Assembly: GCA_944326705.1 (NCBI GenBank)
Contig: CALVEY010000013.1
Location: 1 to 62,428 of the forward strand
Length of the DNA: 62,428 bases
Source: an uncultured Mucispirillum sp.
GTDB taxonomy: Bacteria > Chrysiogenota > Deferribacteres > Deferribacterales > Mucispirillaceae
Reading direction: 5' to 3'
A model generated the notes under the pieces. It saw nothing but the letters and a program-made list of their open reading frames with translations, was not told where the DNA came from and did no database searches. Positions 1 through 7,893 of the stretch are shown here, one piece after another. The translations under genes were made by a program, and so were the position numbers. Every line of letters starts with the position of its first letter. Positions within the stretch are counted from its first letter, which is position 1.

Positions 1-10
1 AAGCTCCTTT
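1..10 (-). promoter_or_regulatory. Ribosome binding site of a gene beyond the left edge
   Basis: On the minus strand the first ten bases read AAAGGAGCTT, a near-perfect Shine-Dalgarno sequence whose start codon must lie just outside the window. A TATACT hexamer (minus strand, 27 to 22) sits where a -10 element would be, but I see no good -35, so the promoter may need an activator. Confidence 0.55.
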
Positions 11-178
11 CATATCTTTTTAGTATATCATAGAAAACTTAAGTTCGCACTATTTACAGACTTTTTTTCACAGGCTCAACAACGGTGAGTAGATGCTCCA
101 CTAATACTGTCAAAAAAATTATTGATTATTTTAAATTTATAATAAGAAATATTATCTATATTAAAAATTAATCTGTAT

Positions 179-212
179 AGCCTAATAAAATGCTGCCAAG
201 CATTATTAGGCT
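179..212. repeat. Inverted repeat (hairpin) beside the terminator
   Basis: AGCCTAATA (179-187) pairs with TATTAGGCT (204-212), and inside it ATGC (190-193) pairs with GCAT (200-203), giving one long interrupted stem. No T-run follows on either strand, so it is not a classic terminator by itself. It lies four bases from the terminator hairpin at 216-250 and may protect the RNA 3' end. Confidence 0.55.
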
Positions 213-215
213 GGC

Positions 216-250
216 AAAAAAACTGGCGAAAAAAATGTATTTTTTCGCCA
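216..250 (-). terminator. Rho-independent terminator of the gamma-CA-like gene
   Basis: On the minus strand TGGCGAAAAAA (250-240) pairs with TTTTTTCGCCA (234-224) around a 5-base loop, followed after one base by seven T (222-216). It lies 28 bases after the stop codon of the gene at 279-800. Confidence 0.85.
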
Positions 251-278
251 ATCTGCGCGGAGTAGATACTCCCTTTAA

Positions 279-800
279 TTATTTTATACCAAGTTTATTG
301 TATGTTTCTATAAGATTAACATATTCCTCTGCATTTCTTTTAATATGATTTAAATCATCTTCTGTTAAATCTCTTACATATTTTGCAGGTGTGCCCATAA
401 AAAGAGTGCCTGATTTTACAACTTTTCCCTGTGGTACAACGCTGCCAGCAGCTACTATTGCATTTTCTTCTACAACTGAGCCGTTAAGAAGGGTAGCCCC
501 CATTCCTATAAGGCAGTTATCCTGCACTGTGCAGCCATGAAGTATAACATTATGGCCAACTGTTACATTTTTACCAACGATTACAGGCTCTTTATAGCCA
601 ATATGCACAACAGAGCCATCTTGTATGTTAGAATTATCTCCGATAGTGATATAGTTTATATCTCCGCGGATTGTTACATTATACCAAACCCCTACATTAT
701 CACCAAGTGTAACATTTCCTAAAACTTTTGCAGTATCTGCTATAAAAGTATTTTTGCCTTTTGTTACACCTTTTTTAAAGTTTTCTTCAACTATGTTCAT
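279..800 (-). CDS. Gamma-carbonic anhydrase-like hexapeptide-repeat protein (YrdA/PaaY family)
   Basis: This 173-residue protein is almost entirely left-handed beta-helix hexapeptide repeats (for example IGDNSNI, VGKNVTV, IGMGATL). It carries the three histidines that bind metal in gamma-class carbonic anhydrases: one in DGSVVH and two in VGHNVILHGC. The family forms trimers with metal at the subunit interfaces. Many bacterial members are annotated as carbonic anhydrase or acetyltransferase without a proven activity, so the reaction is uncertain. The length is typical. The start ATG has AAGGA upstream. It is transcribed alone, divergently from panB, and ends in a strong terminator. Confidence 0.88.
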   Translation of the reverse strand: MNIVEENFKKGVTKGKNTFIADTAKVLGNVTLGDNVGVWYNVTIRGDINYITIGDNSNIQDGSVVHIGYKEPVIVGKNVTVGHNVILHGCTVQDNCLIGMGATLLNGSVVEENAIVAAGSVVPQGKVVKSGTLFMGTPAKYVRDLTEDDLNHIKRNAEEYVNLIETYNKLGIK

Positions 801-909
801 ATCTAATATCCTTATATTATTTTAAGATTATTTTTATCTTGATATTATAATATAGTAAAATTGCTGAAAAAATCCATATTTAATTTTAAAATCTGCACTA
901 TTTTATGGT

Positions 910-938
910 TTGCAATTTATAATATAAAGTGTTATATA
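910..938 (+). promoter_or_regulatory. Putative promoter of panB-panC
   Basis: TTGCAA (910-915), a 17-base spacer and TATATA (933-938). A transcript would begin near 945, just ahead of the GGAGG that precedes the TTG start of panB. Confidence 0.5.
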
Positions 939-967
939 AGTCTGGTAATGTGTGGAGGTATATAATT

Positions 968-1783
968 TTGAGTATACATAAAGAAATAAAGCAGTCTTTA
1001 AATATTAATTCTTTTATAAAAATGAAAGAAAATAATGATAAAATTACATGTCTTACTGCTTATGACTATACATCAGCTAAAATATTAGATAATGCAGGAA
1101 TAGATTTAATTTTAACAGGCGATTCATTAGGTATGGTAATGAATGGGTATGATTCTACAATACCAGTTACTCTTGATGAAATAATTTATCATACAAAAGC
1201 AGTAAAAAGGGCGGTTACTCGTGCATTTGTAGTTGCTGATATGCCTTTTGGCTCATACCAGATAGATGAAAAAAGTGCAATGGAAAATGCAATTCGCCTT
1301 GTAAAAGAAACAGAAGTGCCTGCTATAAAACTAGAAGGCGGTAAAGAAATTGCTCCATTAGTTAAAAAACTTGTCAGTGCAGGTATTGGTGTAATGGGGC
1401 ATATAGGCTTAAAACCCCAGATGATAAATACTATGGGCGGATATAAAATTTTTGGCAAAGATGGTGCAGAAAGTTTAATAGAAGATGCAAAAGAATTAGA
1501 GATGGCTGGTGCTTTTTCTATTGTTTTAGAAGGTGTATCAAGTCAAAGTGCATTTCAGATTACAAACAGTATTAATATTCCAACTATTGGAATAGGGGCT
1601 GGGGCAGGCTGCAGCGGTCAGATTTTAGTATATCATGATGTGTTTGGTATTTTTACTGATTTTAAACCAAAATTTGTAAAAAGATATGCAAATGTAGCTG
1701 AAATTATAGATAAAGCAGCAAAAGAATATATTAATGATGTTAAATCAGGTGCTTTTCCTGATGATAACCATTCATTTAAATAA
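968..1783 (+). CDS. panB: 3-methyl-2-oxobutanoate (ketopantoate) hydroxymethyltransferase
   Basis: PanB adds a hydroxymethyl group from methylene-tetrahydrofolate to 2-oxoisovalerate, the first committed step of pantothenate synthesis in the cytoplasm. The family pattern is clear: LTAYDYTSAKILDNAG near the N-terminus, GDSLGMVMNG, the DMPFGSY stretch, VKLEGG-type (IKLEGGKE) and GHIGLKPQ. I place the start at TTG 968 because GGAGG lies 9 bases upstream and the predicted transcript starts near 945. An upstream in-frame GTG at 929 would fall before the promoter's start point. This gives 271 residues, normal for PanB. panC follows after 14 bases, so the two are an operon. Confidence 0.95.
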   Translation: MSIHKEIKQSLNINSFIKMKENNDKITCLTAYDYTSAKILDNAGIDLILTGDSLGMVMNGYDSTIPVTLDEIIYHTKAVKRAVTRAFVVADMPFGSYQIDEKSAMENAIRLVKETEVPAIKLEGGKEIAPLVKKLVSAGIGVMGHIGLKPQMINTMGGYKIFGKDGAESLIEDAKELEMAGAFSIVLEGVSSQSAFQITNSINIPTIGIGAGAGCSGQILVYHDVFGIFTDFKPKFVKRYANVAEIIDKAAKEYINDVKSGAFPDDNHSFK

Positions 1784-1797
1784 AGGAAAAATATATT

Positions 1798-2643
1798 ATG
1801 AAAATTGTAAAAACTATTTCAGAAATAAGAGATATAGTAAAAGAATGGAGAAAAGCAGGGTATAGCATAGGTTTAGTGCCTACTATGGGTTATCTCCATG
1901 CAGGTCATGGTTCATTAATAGAGCAGTCTGTAAAAAATAACGATAAAACAGTTGTAAGTGTATTTGTAAATCCTACTCAATTCGGACCAAATGAAGATTT
2001 AGAAAAATATCCAAGAGATATTAAAAGAGACAGCGAACTAGTTGCATCATTAGGCGGCGATATAATATTTAATCCAGAGCCAGAAGAAATGTATAAAAAA
2101 AATAATGCAACAACTATAAAAGTAGAAGGACTTTCACAAAAATTATGCGGCATTACTCGGCCTATTCATTTTGCAGGAGTATGTCAAGTAGTATCAAAAT
2201 TATTTAATATTGTTACTCCAGATAATGCATACTTTGGTTTAAAAGACTTTCAGCAGTATGTAATAATAAATAAAATGGTGGATGATTTAAACTTTCCTGT
2301 TAAGATTAACCCTTGTGCAATAGTAAGGGAAGAAAGCGGTCTTGCTTTAAGCTCAAGAAATGTATATCTTACTGATGATGAAAGAAAATCAGCATTATCT
2401 TTAAACCAAAGCTTAAATTATGCGAAATCTCTTATCAGCAGCGGTGAAAAAAGAGCATCTTTTATAATTGATGAAATAACAAAAATTATAAATAATGTGC
2501 CATACAGTAAAATAGATTATGTTAAAATAGTTGATATAGATACCCTTGATGATATAGATACAGTAGAAAAAAGATATGCTGTTTTATTAGCTGTATATAT
2601 AGGCAAAACAAGGTTGATAGATAATTTTGTTGAACTTTCTTAG
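1798..2643 (+). CDS. panC: Pantothenate synthetase
   Basis: PanC joins pantoate and beta-alanine with ATP through a pantoyl-adenylate. The 281-residue protein has the nucleotidyltransferase HxGH motif in MGYLHAGH (about residues 30-37), the NPTQFGPNEDLEKYPR pantoate-site stretch, FGLKDFQQ, and the KMSKS-equivalent loop ALSSRNVYL. The length matches the family. It sits directly behind panB. A type III pantothenate kinase (38741-39511) continues the route to coenzyme A. I do not see panD or panE here. Confidence 0.96.
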   Translation: MKIVKTISEIRDIVKEWRKAGYSIGLVPTMGYLHAGHGSLIEQSVKNNDKTVVSVFVNPTQFGPNEDLEKYPRDIKRDSELVASLGGDIIFNPEPEEMYKKNNATTIKVEGLSQKLCGITRPIHFAGVCQVVSKLFNIVTPDNAYFGLKDFQQYVIINKMVDDLNFPVKINPCAIVREESGLALSSRNVYLTDDERKSALSLNQSLNYAKSLISSGEKRASFIIDEITKIINNVPYSKIDYVKIVDIDTLDDIDTVEKRYAVLLAVYIGKTRLIDNFVELS

Positions 2644-2658
2644 ATAAAAACATAAACT

Positions 2659-2682
2659 ATTACATTTAATATTAAATGTAAT
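2659..2682. repeat. Perfect AT-rich palindrome after panC
   Basis: ATTACATTTAAT is followed directly by its reverse complement. It lies 15 bases after the panC stop. No clean T-run follows, so it could be a weak terminator of panBC, an operator, or chance in AT-rich DNA. Confidence 0.4.
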
Positions 2683-2745
2683 ATATTTATAATAAAAAAG
2701 ATTGTATAATATTATGTAAATAATTGTAAAAAGATACTTTCTATC

Positions 2746-2774
2746 TTGATTTATATTGGTTTATCTGATATTAT
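2746..2774 (+). promoter_or_regulatory. Putative promoter of the cbb3 oxidase operon
   Basis: TTGATT (2746-2751), a 17-base spacer and TATTAT (2769-2774), followed by a GGGGGAT ribosome site and the ccoN start at 2816. No FNR/ANR-type TTGAT-N4-ATCAA site overlaps it, so oxygen control is not obvious. Confidence 0.6.
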
Positions 2775-2815
2775 ATCAACATAGCAGTTTAATAAATCTT
2801 TATGGGGGATATGCA

Positions 2816-4210
2816 ATGAAAGAAATCTCAGGCGATTCTAAAATTGTCATGGGCTATATTTATTCTGCATTATTCTGGGGTGTTATAGGTCTTGTATTAG
2901 GTCTTCTCATCTCTGCTCAAATGTGGAGTGTTAGCTTTAATTTTGGAGAGTATTTTTCATTCGGCCGTCTTAGAACGGTTCACACAAATGTTCTTGCTTA
3001 CGGGCTAGGTATCACTGCTGAAATGGGCGCATTCTATTATATTATTGGACGCCTTACAAAACGCAGCCTTATTTTCCCTAAGCTTGCAGTTTTCCAACTT
3101 GTATTCTTTAACATTGTTGTTCTTGTTGGAACACTTTCTCTTTTTGCAGGTTATAACCAAACACTTGAATATGCTGAATTTGAATGGTTTGTTGACCTTG
3201 GTGTTGTTGTAGCATGGGTTTTATTTGCTATTAACGTATTAGGTACAATTCTTACTAGAAAAGAAAAACATATGTATGTTTCTTTATGGTATATTCTTGC
3301 AACAATCGTAACTGTTGCAGTATTATATATTGTAAATAACTTACACGTTGTTGCTTCTCTTGGTAAATCTTACCATTTATTTGCAGGTTTAAACAGCGCC
3401 AATGTTGAATGGTGGTATGGTCACAATGCTGTTGGTTTCTTATTTACTACACCAATTTTAGCAATATTCTACTATTTCTTACCAAAATCAACTGGTATGC
3501 CAATATACAGCCACAGATTATCAATGCTTTCTTTCTGGTCATTGATTTTCATGTATTTATGGACAGGTGCTCACCACCTTGTTTACACTCCACTTCCAGA
3601 CTGGCTCCAAACATTAGGTATTGTATTTACAATCCTTCTGATTGCACCATCTTGGGGTTCTGTAGTAAACGGTTATTTAACACTTGCTCCAGACTGGTCT
3701 AAACTTAGAACTGCATATTTAGCTAAATTCTTTATTGCAGGTATTACATTCTATGGTTTACAAACATTACAAGGTCCTACACAAGGTCTTCGTGCAGTAA
3801 GCTCACTTGTTCACTACACTGACTGGGTTCCAGGACATGTTCACATGGGAACTATGGGCTGGGTTGTTTTAACTGTAACTGCTGCAATTTACTATATTAC
3901 AACAAGAGTTTATAAAACTGAAATATACAGTGAAAGCTTAGCTAATACTCACTTCTGGCTTGTTCTTTTAGGTCAAATCGGTTTCTCTATCACTATGTGG
4001 ATAACTGGTATCCGTCAAGGCCTTATGTGGAAATCTACTAATGTTGATGGAACATTAACATATTCATTTATTGAAACATTAGTTGGTAACTATCCATACT
4101 GGATGGCTAGGTCTGTATTCGGTGTTATATTTATTGTTGGTATGCTTGTTTTCCTTTTCAACTTCATTATGACTATTGTAAAAGGCAAACAAAACTTATC
4201 TAATCAATAG
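2816..4210 (+). CDS. ccoN: Cytochrome cbb3 oxidase subunit I (CcoN)
   Basis: CcoN is the catalytic haem-copper subunit that reduces oxygen to water in the inner membrane and pumps protons. The multi-helix protein shows the expected ligands: a His in HTNVLAYG, the CuB-region His in WWYGHNAVGF, the His pair in GAHHLVYT, and the haem ligands in VPGHVHMGTMGW. I start it at ATG 2816 (464 residues) because a GGGGGAT ribosome site precedes it. The longer reading frame from 2756 would overlap the -10 element. ccoO follows after 11 bases. Codon use is richer in C-ending codons than in neighbouring genes, which suggests high expression. Confidence 0.96.
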   Translation: MKEISGDSKIVMGYIYSALFWGVIGLVLGLLISAQMWSVSFNFGEYFSFGRLRTVHTNVLAYGLGITAEMGAFYYIIGRLTKRSLIFPKLAVFQLVFFNIVVLVGTLSLFAGYNQTLEYAEFEWFVDLGVVVAWVLFAINVLGTILTRKEKHMYVSLWYILATIVTVAVLYIVNNLHVVASLGKSYHLFAGLNSANVEWWYGHNAVGFLFTTPILAIFYYFLPKSTGMPIYSHRLSMLSFWSLIFMYLWTGAHHLVYTPLPDWLQTLGIVFTILLIAPSWGSVVNGYLTLAPDWSKLRTAYLAKFFIAGITFYGLQTLQGPTQGLRAVSSLVHYTDWVPGHVHMGTMGWVVLTVTAAIYYITTRVYKTEIYSESLANTHFWLVLLGQIGFSITMWITGIRQGLMWKSTNVDGTLTYSFIETLVGNYPYWMARSVFGVIFIVGMLVFLFNFIMTIVKGKQNLSNQ

Positions 4211-4221
4211 GAGTATAAGAT

Positions 4222-5133
4222 ATGAGTGAAAATAACAACAGCATTTACAATAAAGCATTAGTTTTCACAGTTGTTGCATTAGTTGTTGTACTTGTTGGTA
4301 CAATAGTTACTGTATTTATTCCAATGATGACTACAGCAATGCACCCAAAACTTGAAAATGTTACTGAAAACCCATATACTCCACTTCAACTTGCTGGTCG
4401 TGATGTTTATCAAAAAGAAGGCTGTATTAACTGCCACTCTCAAACAGTTCGTCCATTAAAAGCTGATGTTTTAAGATATGGTGAAATATCTCAACCTGGT
4501 GAAAGTGCTTATGAACGTCCATTCTTATGGGGTTCAAAAAGAACTGGTCCAGATTTAGCTAGAGTAGGTGGTTTATATTCTGATGAGTGGCAAAAAGCTC
4601 ACTTAATTAACCCACAACACTTTTTCCCAAAATCTAATATGCCAAAATACCCATGGCTTGCTGAAAAACAATTAGACCCTGTGGAAATTGAAAAACATGC
4701 TAAAGCATTAGGCTTAAAATATACTCAAGAAGATATTGATGCTCTTAAAGGCTTAACAGAGCTTGATGCAATTGTTGCATACATGCAGCAGTTAGGCACT
4801 TATGTAGAAAATACTCATGCTGTTTTAGCTGATGAAGCTGCATTTGAAAATGTTACAAACCCTTACCTTGATAATCAAGAAAAAATTGATAGAGGTCAGG
4901 AAATATATGACTTATTATGCATAGGCTGCCATGCAGCTAATGGTAAAGGCAGTGCAGAAGGTTATGATGTTACAAACTTAACTTTTGCTGAAGCTTTACC
5001 AGATTATACTGATGGTATGATGTTCACTACTATTGCAAATGGTATTGAAGGTGCTATGCCTGGCCATTTAAGATTTATGACTAAAGATGATATTTGGTCA
5101 GTATCTGCTTATGTTAGAACATTAGCTAAATAA
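4222..5133 (+). CDS. ccoO: Two-haem cbb3 oxidase subunit II (CcoO with a fused second cytochrome c domain)
   Basis: Residues 1-190 are a normal CcoO: one N-terminal membrane helix (about 12-36), the haem c motif CINCH at residues 68-72 with the CcoO-specific [10 protein letters not shown] run, and [13 protein letters not shown] second cytochrome c domain follows, with CIGCH at residues 233-237 and a probable axial Met in GAMPGH. Ordinary CcoO proteins are about 200-230 residues with one haem; this one has 303 residues and two. The extra domain looks like the cytochrome normally found in CcoP, and the next gene encodes a CcoP with no haem motif. AGGAG precedes the ATG. Confidence 0.93.
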   Translation: MSENNNSIYNKALVFTVVALVVVLVGTIVTVFIPMMTTAMHPKLENVTENPYTPLQLAGRDVYQKEGCINCHSQTVRPLKADVLRYGEISQPGESAYERPFLWGSKRTGPDLARVGGLYSDEWQKAHLINPQHFFPKSNMPKYPWLAEKQLDPVEIEKHAKALGLKYTQEDIDALKGLTELDAIVAYMQQLGTYVENTHAVLADEAAFENVTNPYLDNQEKIDRGQEIYDLLCIGCHAANGKGSAEGYDVTNLTFAEALPDYTDGMMFTTIANGIEGAMPGHLRFMTKDDIWSVSAYVRTLAK

Positions 5134-5152
5134 TTTAAAGGAGGAATAAATT

Positions 5153-5362
5153 ATGTCTAATTTTGATGAACAAGATGATATCCCTAGCTTAAACCGCAAG
5201 GATACAGAAAATAATCTTCCTTTAGGATGGGTAATATTTTTTGTTGCTTTAATTATATGGGGAATATATTATATATATGCATATACTCCAATGTTCAGCG
5301 ACTGGACACAAAATGGAGCATATGAAGCACAAAACCCAGTTACAGGTAAATTACAACCATAA
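5153..5362 (+). CDS. CcoP-like membrane anchor lacking cytochrome c domains
   Basis: This 69-residue protein begins DEQDDIPSLN, then has NNLPLGW followed by one membrane helix (about 25-45) and YTPMFSDW. That is the layout of the CcoP N-terminus (an acidic start, an N-P/L-P-x-W run into the helix, and Y-P-x-x-x-x-W after it). No CxxCH motif is present, whereas CcoP normally continues for about 200 residues with two haems. An AAAGGAGG ribosome site precedes the ATG and the gene lies 19 bases after ccoO. I infer that it anchors the complex while the haem domain sits on CcoO. Homology is by pattern only. Confidence 0.72.
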   Translation: MSNFDEQDDIPSLNRKDTENNLPLGWVIFFVALIIWGIYYIYAYTPMFSDWTQNGAYEAQNPVTGKLQP

Positions 5363-5377
5363 TTAAGGAGCATAAAA

Positions 5378-5593
5378 ATGCAGGATAACGGGAACACTAT
5401 TGCTGTTACAACAGTTGAAGAAAGCGAGCAGTTACAGTCTGCAGCAGCAGGCTATATTGTATATGGATTTGAAGTCTTATTAGTATTAATACTTTTAGGA
5501 ATTGCAATCTATTTATTTTCTTCAAAAAGAAAAAAATCAGTCGAATCTCCAAAATATCGTATGATGGAGGATGATGACGATGAAAGCAAATAG
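5378..5593 (+). CDS. Small membrane protein with a CcoQ position and a CcoS-like tail
   Basis: The protein has 71 residues with one membrane helix (about 26-48) and a basic SSKRKKS segment. The acidic tail contains SPKYRMMEDDDDES. Size and helix suit the small CcoQ subunit. The tail matches the acidic end of CcoS proteins (consensus roughly EGPxRRxLxDDD) and of the CcoS encoded at 7194-7361, which reads GPKYRMLNDDDDDD. AAGGAG precedes the ATG. Its last 14 bases overlap the start of ccoG, and its own MMEDD codons supply the ccoG ribosome site. Confidence 0.6.
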   Translation: MQDNGNTIAVTTVEESEQLQSAAAGYIVYGFEVLLVLILLGIAIYLFSSKRKKSVESPKYRMMEDDDDESK

Positions 5594-6743
5594 TGTTCTC
5601 CGTGGTAAAATATACAGGCTGCTGCAGTTTATTGTAGTAGCCTGTGTTTTCATTATTCCGTTTATTAAAACATCAAATGGCAACAGCCTTTTTAGATTTG
5701 ATGTTTCTACACTTCAATTATTTGCCTTTAATGGCATAGTTAACTTTGCAAGTTTCTTTTCAGCTTTTATAGCTATTTTACTTGTTACATTTTTATTTAT
5801 TTTTACAACTCAGCTTTTAGGCAGAATTTGGTGCGGATGGCTTTGTCCACAATCATTTTTTGCTATTAGAATAGAGTCGTATGCAAAAAAAATTAAAAAT
5901 AAATCTATGCGTCCTATAGCAGAAATAATTTTAGCTGCTGTTTTTGCTTTATTATTAACTCTTATATGGATGATGTATTTTGTATCTCCTTATGATTTTA
6001 TAGATACACTTAAAAGCTCACATCTTATGTTATTAATAGGTATAGTGTTATTTTTATTTATTTTTGTAGATTTTGCCTTTATTCGTTTTAAATGGTGTAA
6101 ATATGTATGCCCATATTCAAAATTTCAGGTAGTAATGACTGATGATGATACTTTATATGTAGGTATGATACCTGGTAAAGAATCTCAATGTCTTGACTGC
6201 AAAGCATGTTTAAGAGTATGTCCAACACATATTGACCCTAGAAAAAATCCAGATGCAGACTGTATATACTGCGAAACTTGTGTTACAGCCTGCAATAAAG
6301 TATTTCATAAAAAAGACAATACTAATGGTATATTAGGTTATGTTTGGGGAAAAGGGGATAAGTTAAATTTAAAAAGACCAAATCTGATAGTTACTTTTAT
6401 TGTTTCTATCTCTTTATTTTTTGTATTAATTTATTCTATTGTTTCTACAAGTGAGCCTGTTATGATAGATATTGACAGTAATGTGTCTTCATTAGGCAAT
6501 GGTGTATATACATGTAATGTAGAAATAAAAAATAATCTTGATAAACCAGTGAGAGTTAAATTTGTTAACCCTGATAATTTAGCTGAGATTACTCCAGAAA
6601 TGGTCAGGGTTTATATACAGTCAACTAAAACAGAGACTATTACAATTAATACAAAAGGGGATATTCCTAACGGCAAATTAACTGTAAATGCTTATTATGA
6701 CAGGCATAAACCACCTTTAACATTTGAACTAAATATTAAATAA
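5580..6743 (+). CDS. ccoG: CcoG/FixG-type polyferredoxin membrane protein for cbb3 assembly
   Basis: CcoG is linked to cbb3 assembly and has been shown to reduce copper in other bacteria. The 387-residue protein has several membrane helices and the motifs GRIWCGWLCPQ and CKYVCPYSKFQ. Two 4Fe-4S clusters are indicated by CLDCKACLRVCP (about residue 204) and CIYCETCVTAC. A final helix leads to an immunoglobulin-like C-terminal domain (about 285-387). I choose ATG 5580 because GGAGG lies 9 bases upstream; two ATGs at 5571 and 5574 are too close to that site. It is co-transcribed with ccoNO and ccoH. Confidence 0.93.
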   Translation: MKANSVLRGKIYRLLQFIVVACVFIIPFIKTSNGNSLFRFDVSTLQLFAFNGIVNFASFFSAFIAILLVTFLFIFTTQLLGRIWCGWLCPQSFFAIRIESYAKKIKNKSMRPIAEIILAAVFALLLTLIWMMYFVSPYDFIDTLKSSHLMLLIGIVLFLFIFVDFAFIRFKWCKYVCPYSKFQVVMTDDDTLYVGMIPGKESQCLDCKACLRVCPTHIDPRKNPDADCIYCETCVTACNKVFHKKDNTNGILGYVWGKGDKLNLKRPNLIVTFIVSISLFFVLIYSIVSTSEPVMIDIDSNVSSLGNGVYTCNVEIKNNLDKPVRVKFVNPDNLAEITPEMVRVYIQSTKTETITINTKGDIPNGKLTVNAYYDRHKPPLTFELNIK

Positions 6744-6758
6744 ATTGAGGTATATTTT

Positions 6759-7187
6759 ATGAAACCAATGATTGCTTTAATAGCAACAGGAATAGTTTTA
6801 TTACTAGTTATGCTTTATTTTGGCAACAAAAGTTTTGAAGGCACTTTTGAAACAAATGTTTACCAAAATTCTATAAAATATAATAAAACAGCACCAGTTA
6901 TCAAAGAGTTAGAAAAAACATTAACTAATGTAAGACTGGAAAATATACCAAATGCTGATATAACAAAACTTACTTATAATGAAAATTATGATAAAGCTAA
7001 ATATTCTATTGTAAATATAGATATCACATATCCTAATAAACCAGATATTATCACTGTTACTGATATGGACGGTTATAAAGGAGTTAATCAGAAATTATCT
7101 CCTGGACTTTATATTGTTGTATTTCATTTTTTAATAAATGAAAGAAATGATACAGTTAAAGTTATGAAATCAGTTTATGTTGAGTAA
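6759..7187 (+). CDS. ccoH: CcoH/FixH family protein
   Basis: FixH/CcoH proteins are inner-membrane proteins needed for stable cbb3 oxidase assembly. This 142-residue protein has one N-terminal helix (about 4-22). Family-like features include FETNVYQNSIKYNKT after the helix and a C-terminal GLYIVVFHFLINERNDTVK strand pair. The match is mostly by layout and position between ccoG and ccoS. The family is divergent, so I hold the assignment with moderate confidence. Confidence 0.75.
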   Translation: MKPMIALIATGIVLLLVMLYFGNKSFEGTFETNVYQNSIKYNKTAPVIKELEKTLTNVRLENIPNADITKLTYNENYDKAKYSIVNIDITYPNKPDIITVTDMDGYKGVNQKLSPGLYIVVFHFLINERNDTVKVMKSVYVE

Positions 7188-7193
7188 AAACAA

Positions 7194-7361
7194 ATGAAAT
7201 CGCTTTTTGTATTAATCTTAGTAAGTCTTGTTGTTGGTATAAGTGCTTTTTTTGTATTTTTATTAGCAGGGAAGAAACAGCAGTTTGACGATATTGAAGG
7301 TCCAAAATACAGAATGCTAAACGATGATGATGACGATGATTTAACTAATACAAAAAAGTAA
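7194..7361 (+). CDS. ccoS: CcoS, cbb3 oxidase maturation protein
   Basis: This short gene encodes 55 residues: one membrane helix (about 4-25) followed by QQFDDIEGPKYRML and a run of six Asp. The phrase QFDD-EGP-R-L plus the acidic end is the CcoS signature. CcoS acts in inserting cofactors into cbb3 oxidase. The ATG lies 6 bases after the ccoH stop. There is no strong ribosome site, so translational coupling to ccoH is likely. Confidence 0.88.
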   Translation: MKSLFVLILVSLVVGISAFFVFLLAGKKQQFDDIEGPKYRMLNDDDDDDLTNTKK

Positions 7362-7396
7362 AAATTAGTTTAAATCATAACTTCAGGTGTTAAGAG

Positions 7397-7873
7397 TTGG
7401 AGCTTAAAACAAATATATCTACTCAAAATGCAGAAAATAATAAAAATCAAAAATTATTATTAAAAGAAATAGATGAATCTGTTTTTAATAATTCTCTGCA
7501 CAAAAAAAGATTTGGTCTTTTAGAATTACATCTTACAGTAGAAAAAGTATACTCTCATTATGATTTTGAAAAAATATTCAGAGATTTATATATAAACACA
7601 AGAGGTATAAAATCTATTGAGATAGATGAAAACCGTTATAAAGCATATATTATTTTTAACCCTAATAAAATATCACTTAAAGAAATATTAGAAAATATTT
7701 TAGCTTTAGGATATATGCCATCTCCAATTAAGTATAAAGAAAGGAAAAAAACTCGTAATTTATATGGTGGCAGCATATTTAATAATATTTATGATACATT
7801 ATCATCTTTAGGCAGTATTTTTGTCAGTATTGGTAATGCGATAGCTGATATTTTATTTATATTTAGAAGATAA
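7397..7873 (+). CDS. Cysteine-free HMA-like protein paired with CcoI
   Basis: This is a 158-residue protein with no cysteine. Residues about 72-110 (RGIKSIEIDENRYKAYIIFN followed by PNKISLKEILENILALGY) align closely with the HMA domain of the adjacent CcoI, which reads IKSFRINYANHKAKIVFN then PKDISVKEVLQKITRLGY. The CxxC copper ligands of a working HMA domain are absent. A hydrophobic C-terminal stretch (about 130-155) may bind the membrane. The start is a TTG at 7397 with AGGTG upstream. It is probably a duplicated, ligand-less HMA domain acting as a structural or regulatory partner of CcoI. This is inference. Confidence 0.65.
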   Translation: MELKTNISTQNAENNKNQKLLLKEIDESVFNNSLHKKRFGLLELHLTVEKVYSHYDFEKIFRDLYINTRGIKSIEIDENRYKAYIIFNPNKISLKEILENILALGYMPSPIKYKERKKTRNLYGGSIFNNIYDTLSSLGSIFVSIGNAIADILFIFRR

Positions 7874-7893
7874 TAAGAATAGGCAGGTAAATA

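Noticed and set aside
929-967. Upstream GTG start of panB
   Set aside because: It lies inside the predicted promoter; GGAGG serves TTG 968 and the 13 extra residues do not fit the family.
2746-2815. FNR/ANR-type TTGAT-N4-ATCAA site at the ccoN promoter
   Set aside because: TTGAT is present only as part of the -35 and no matching ATCAA follows at the required spacing.
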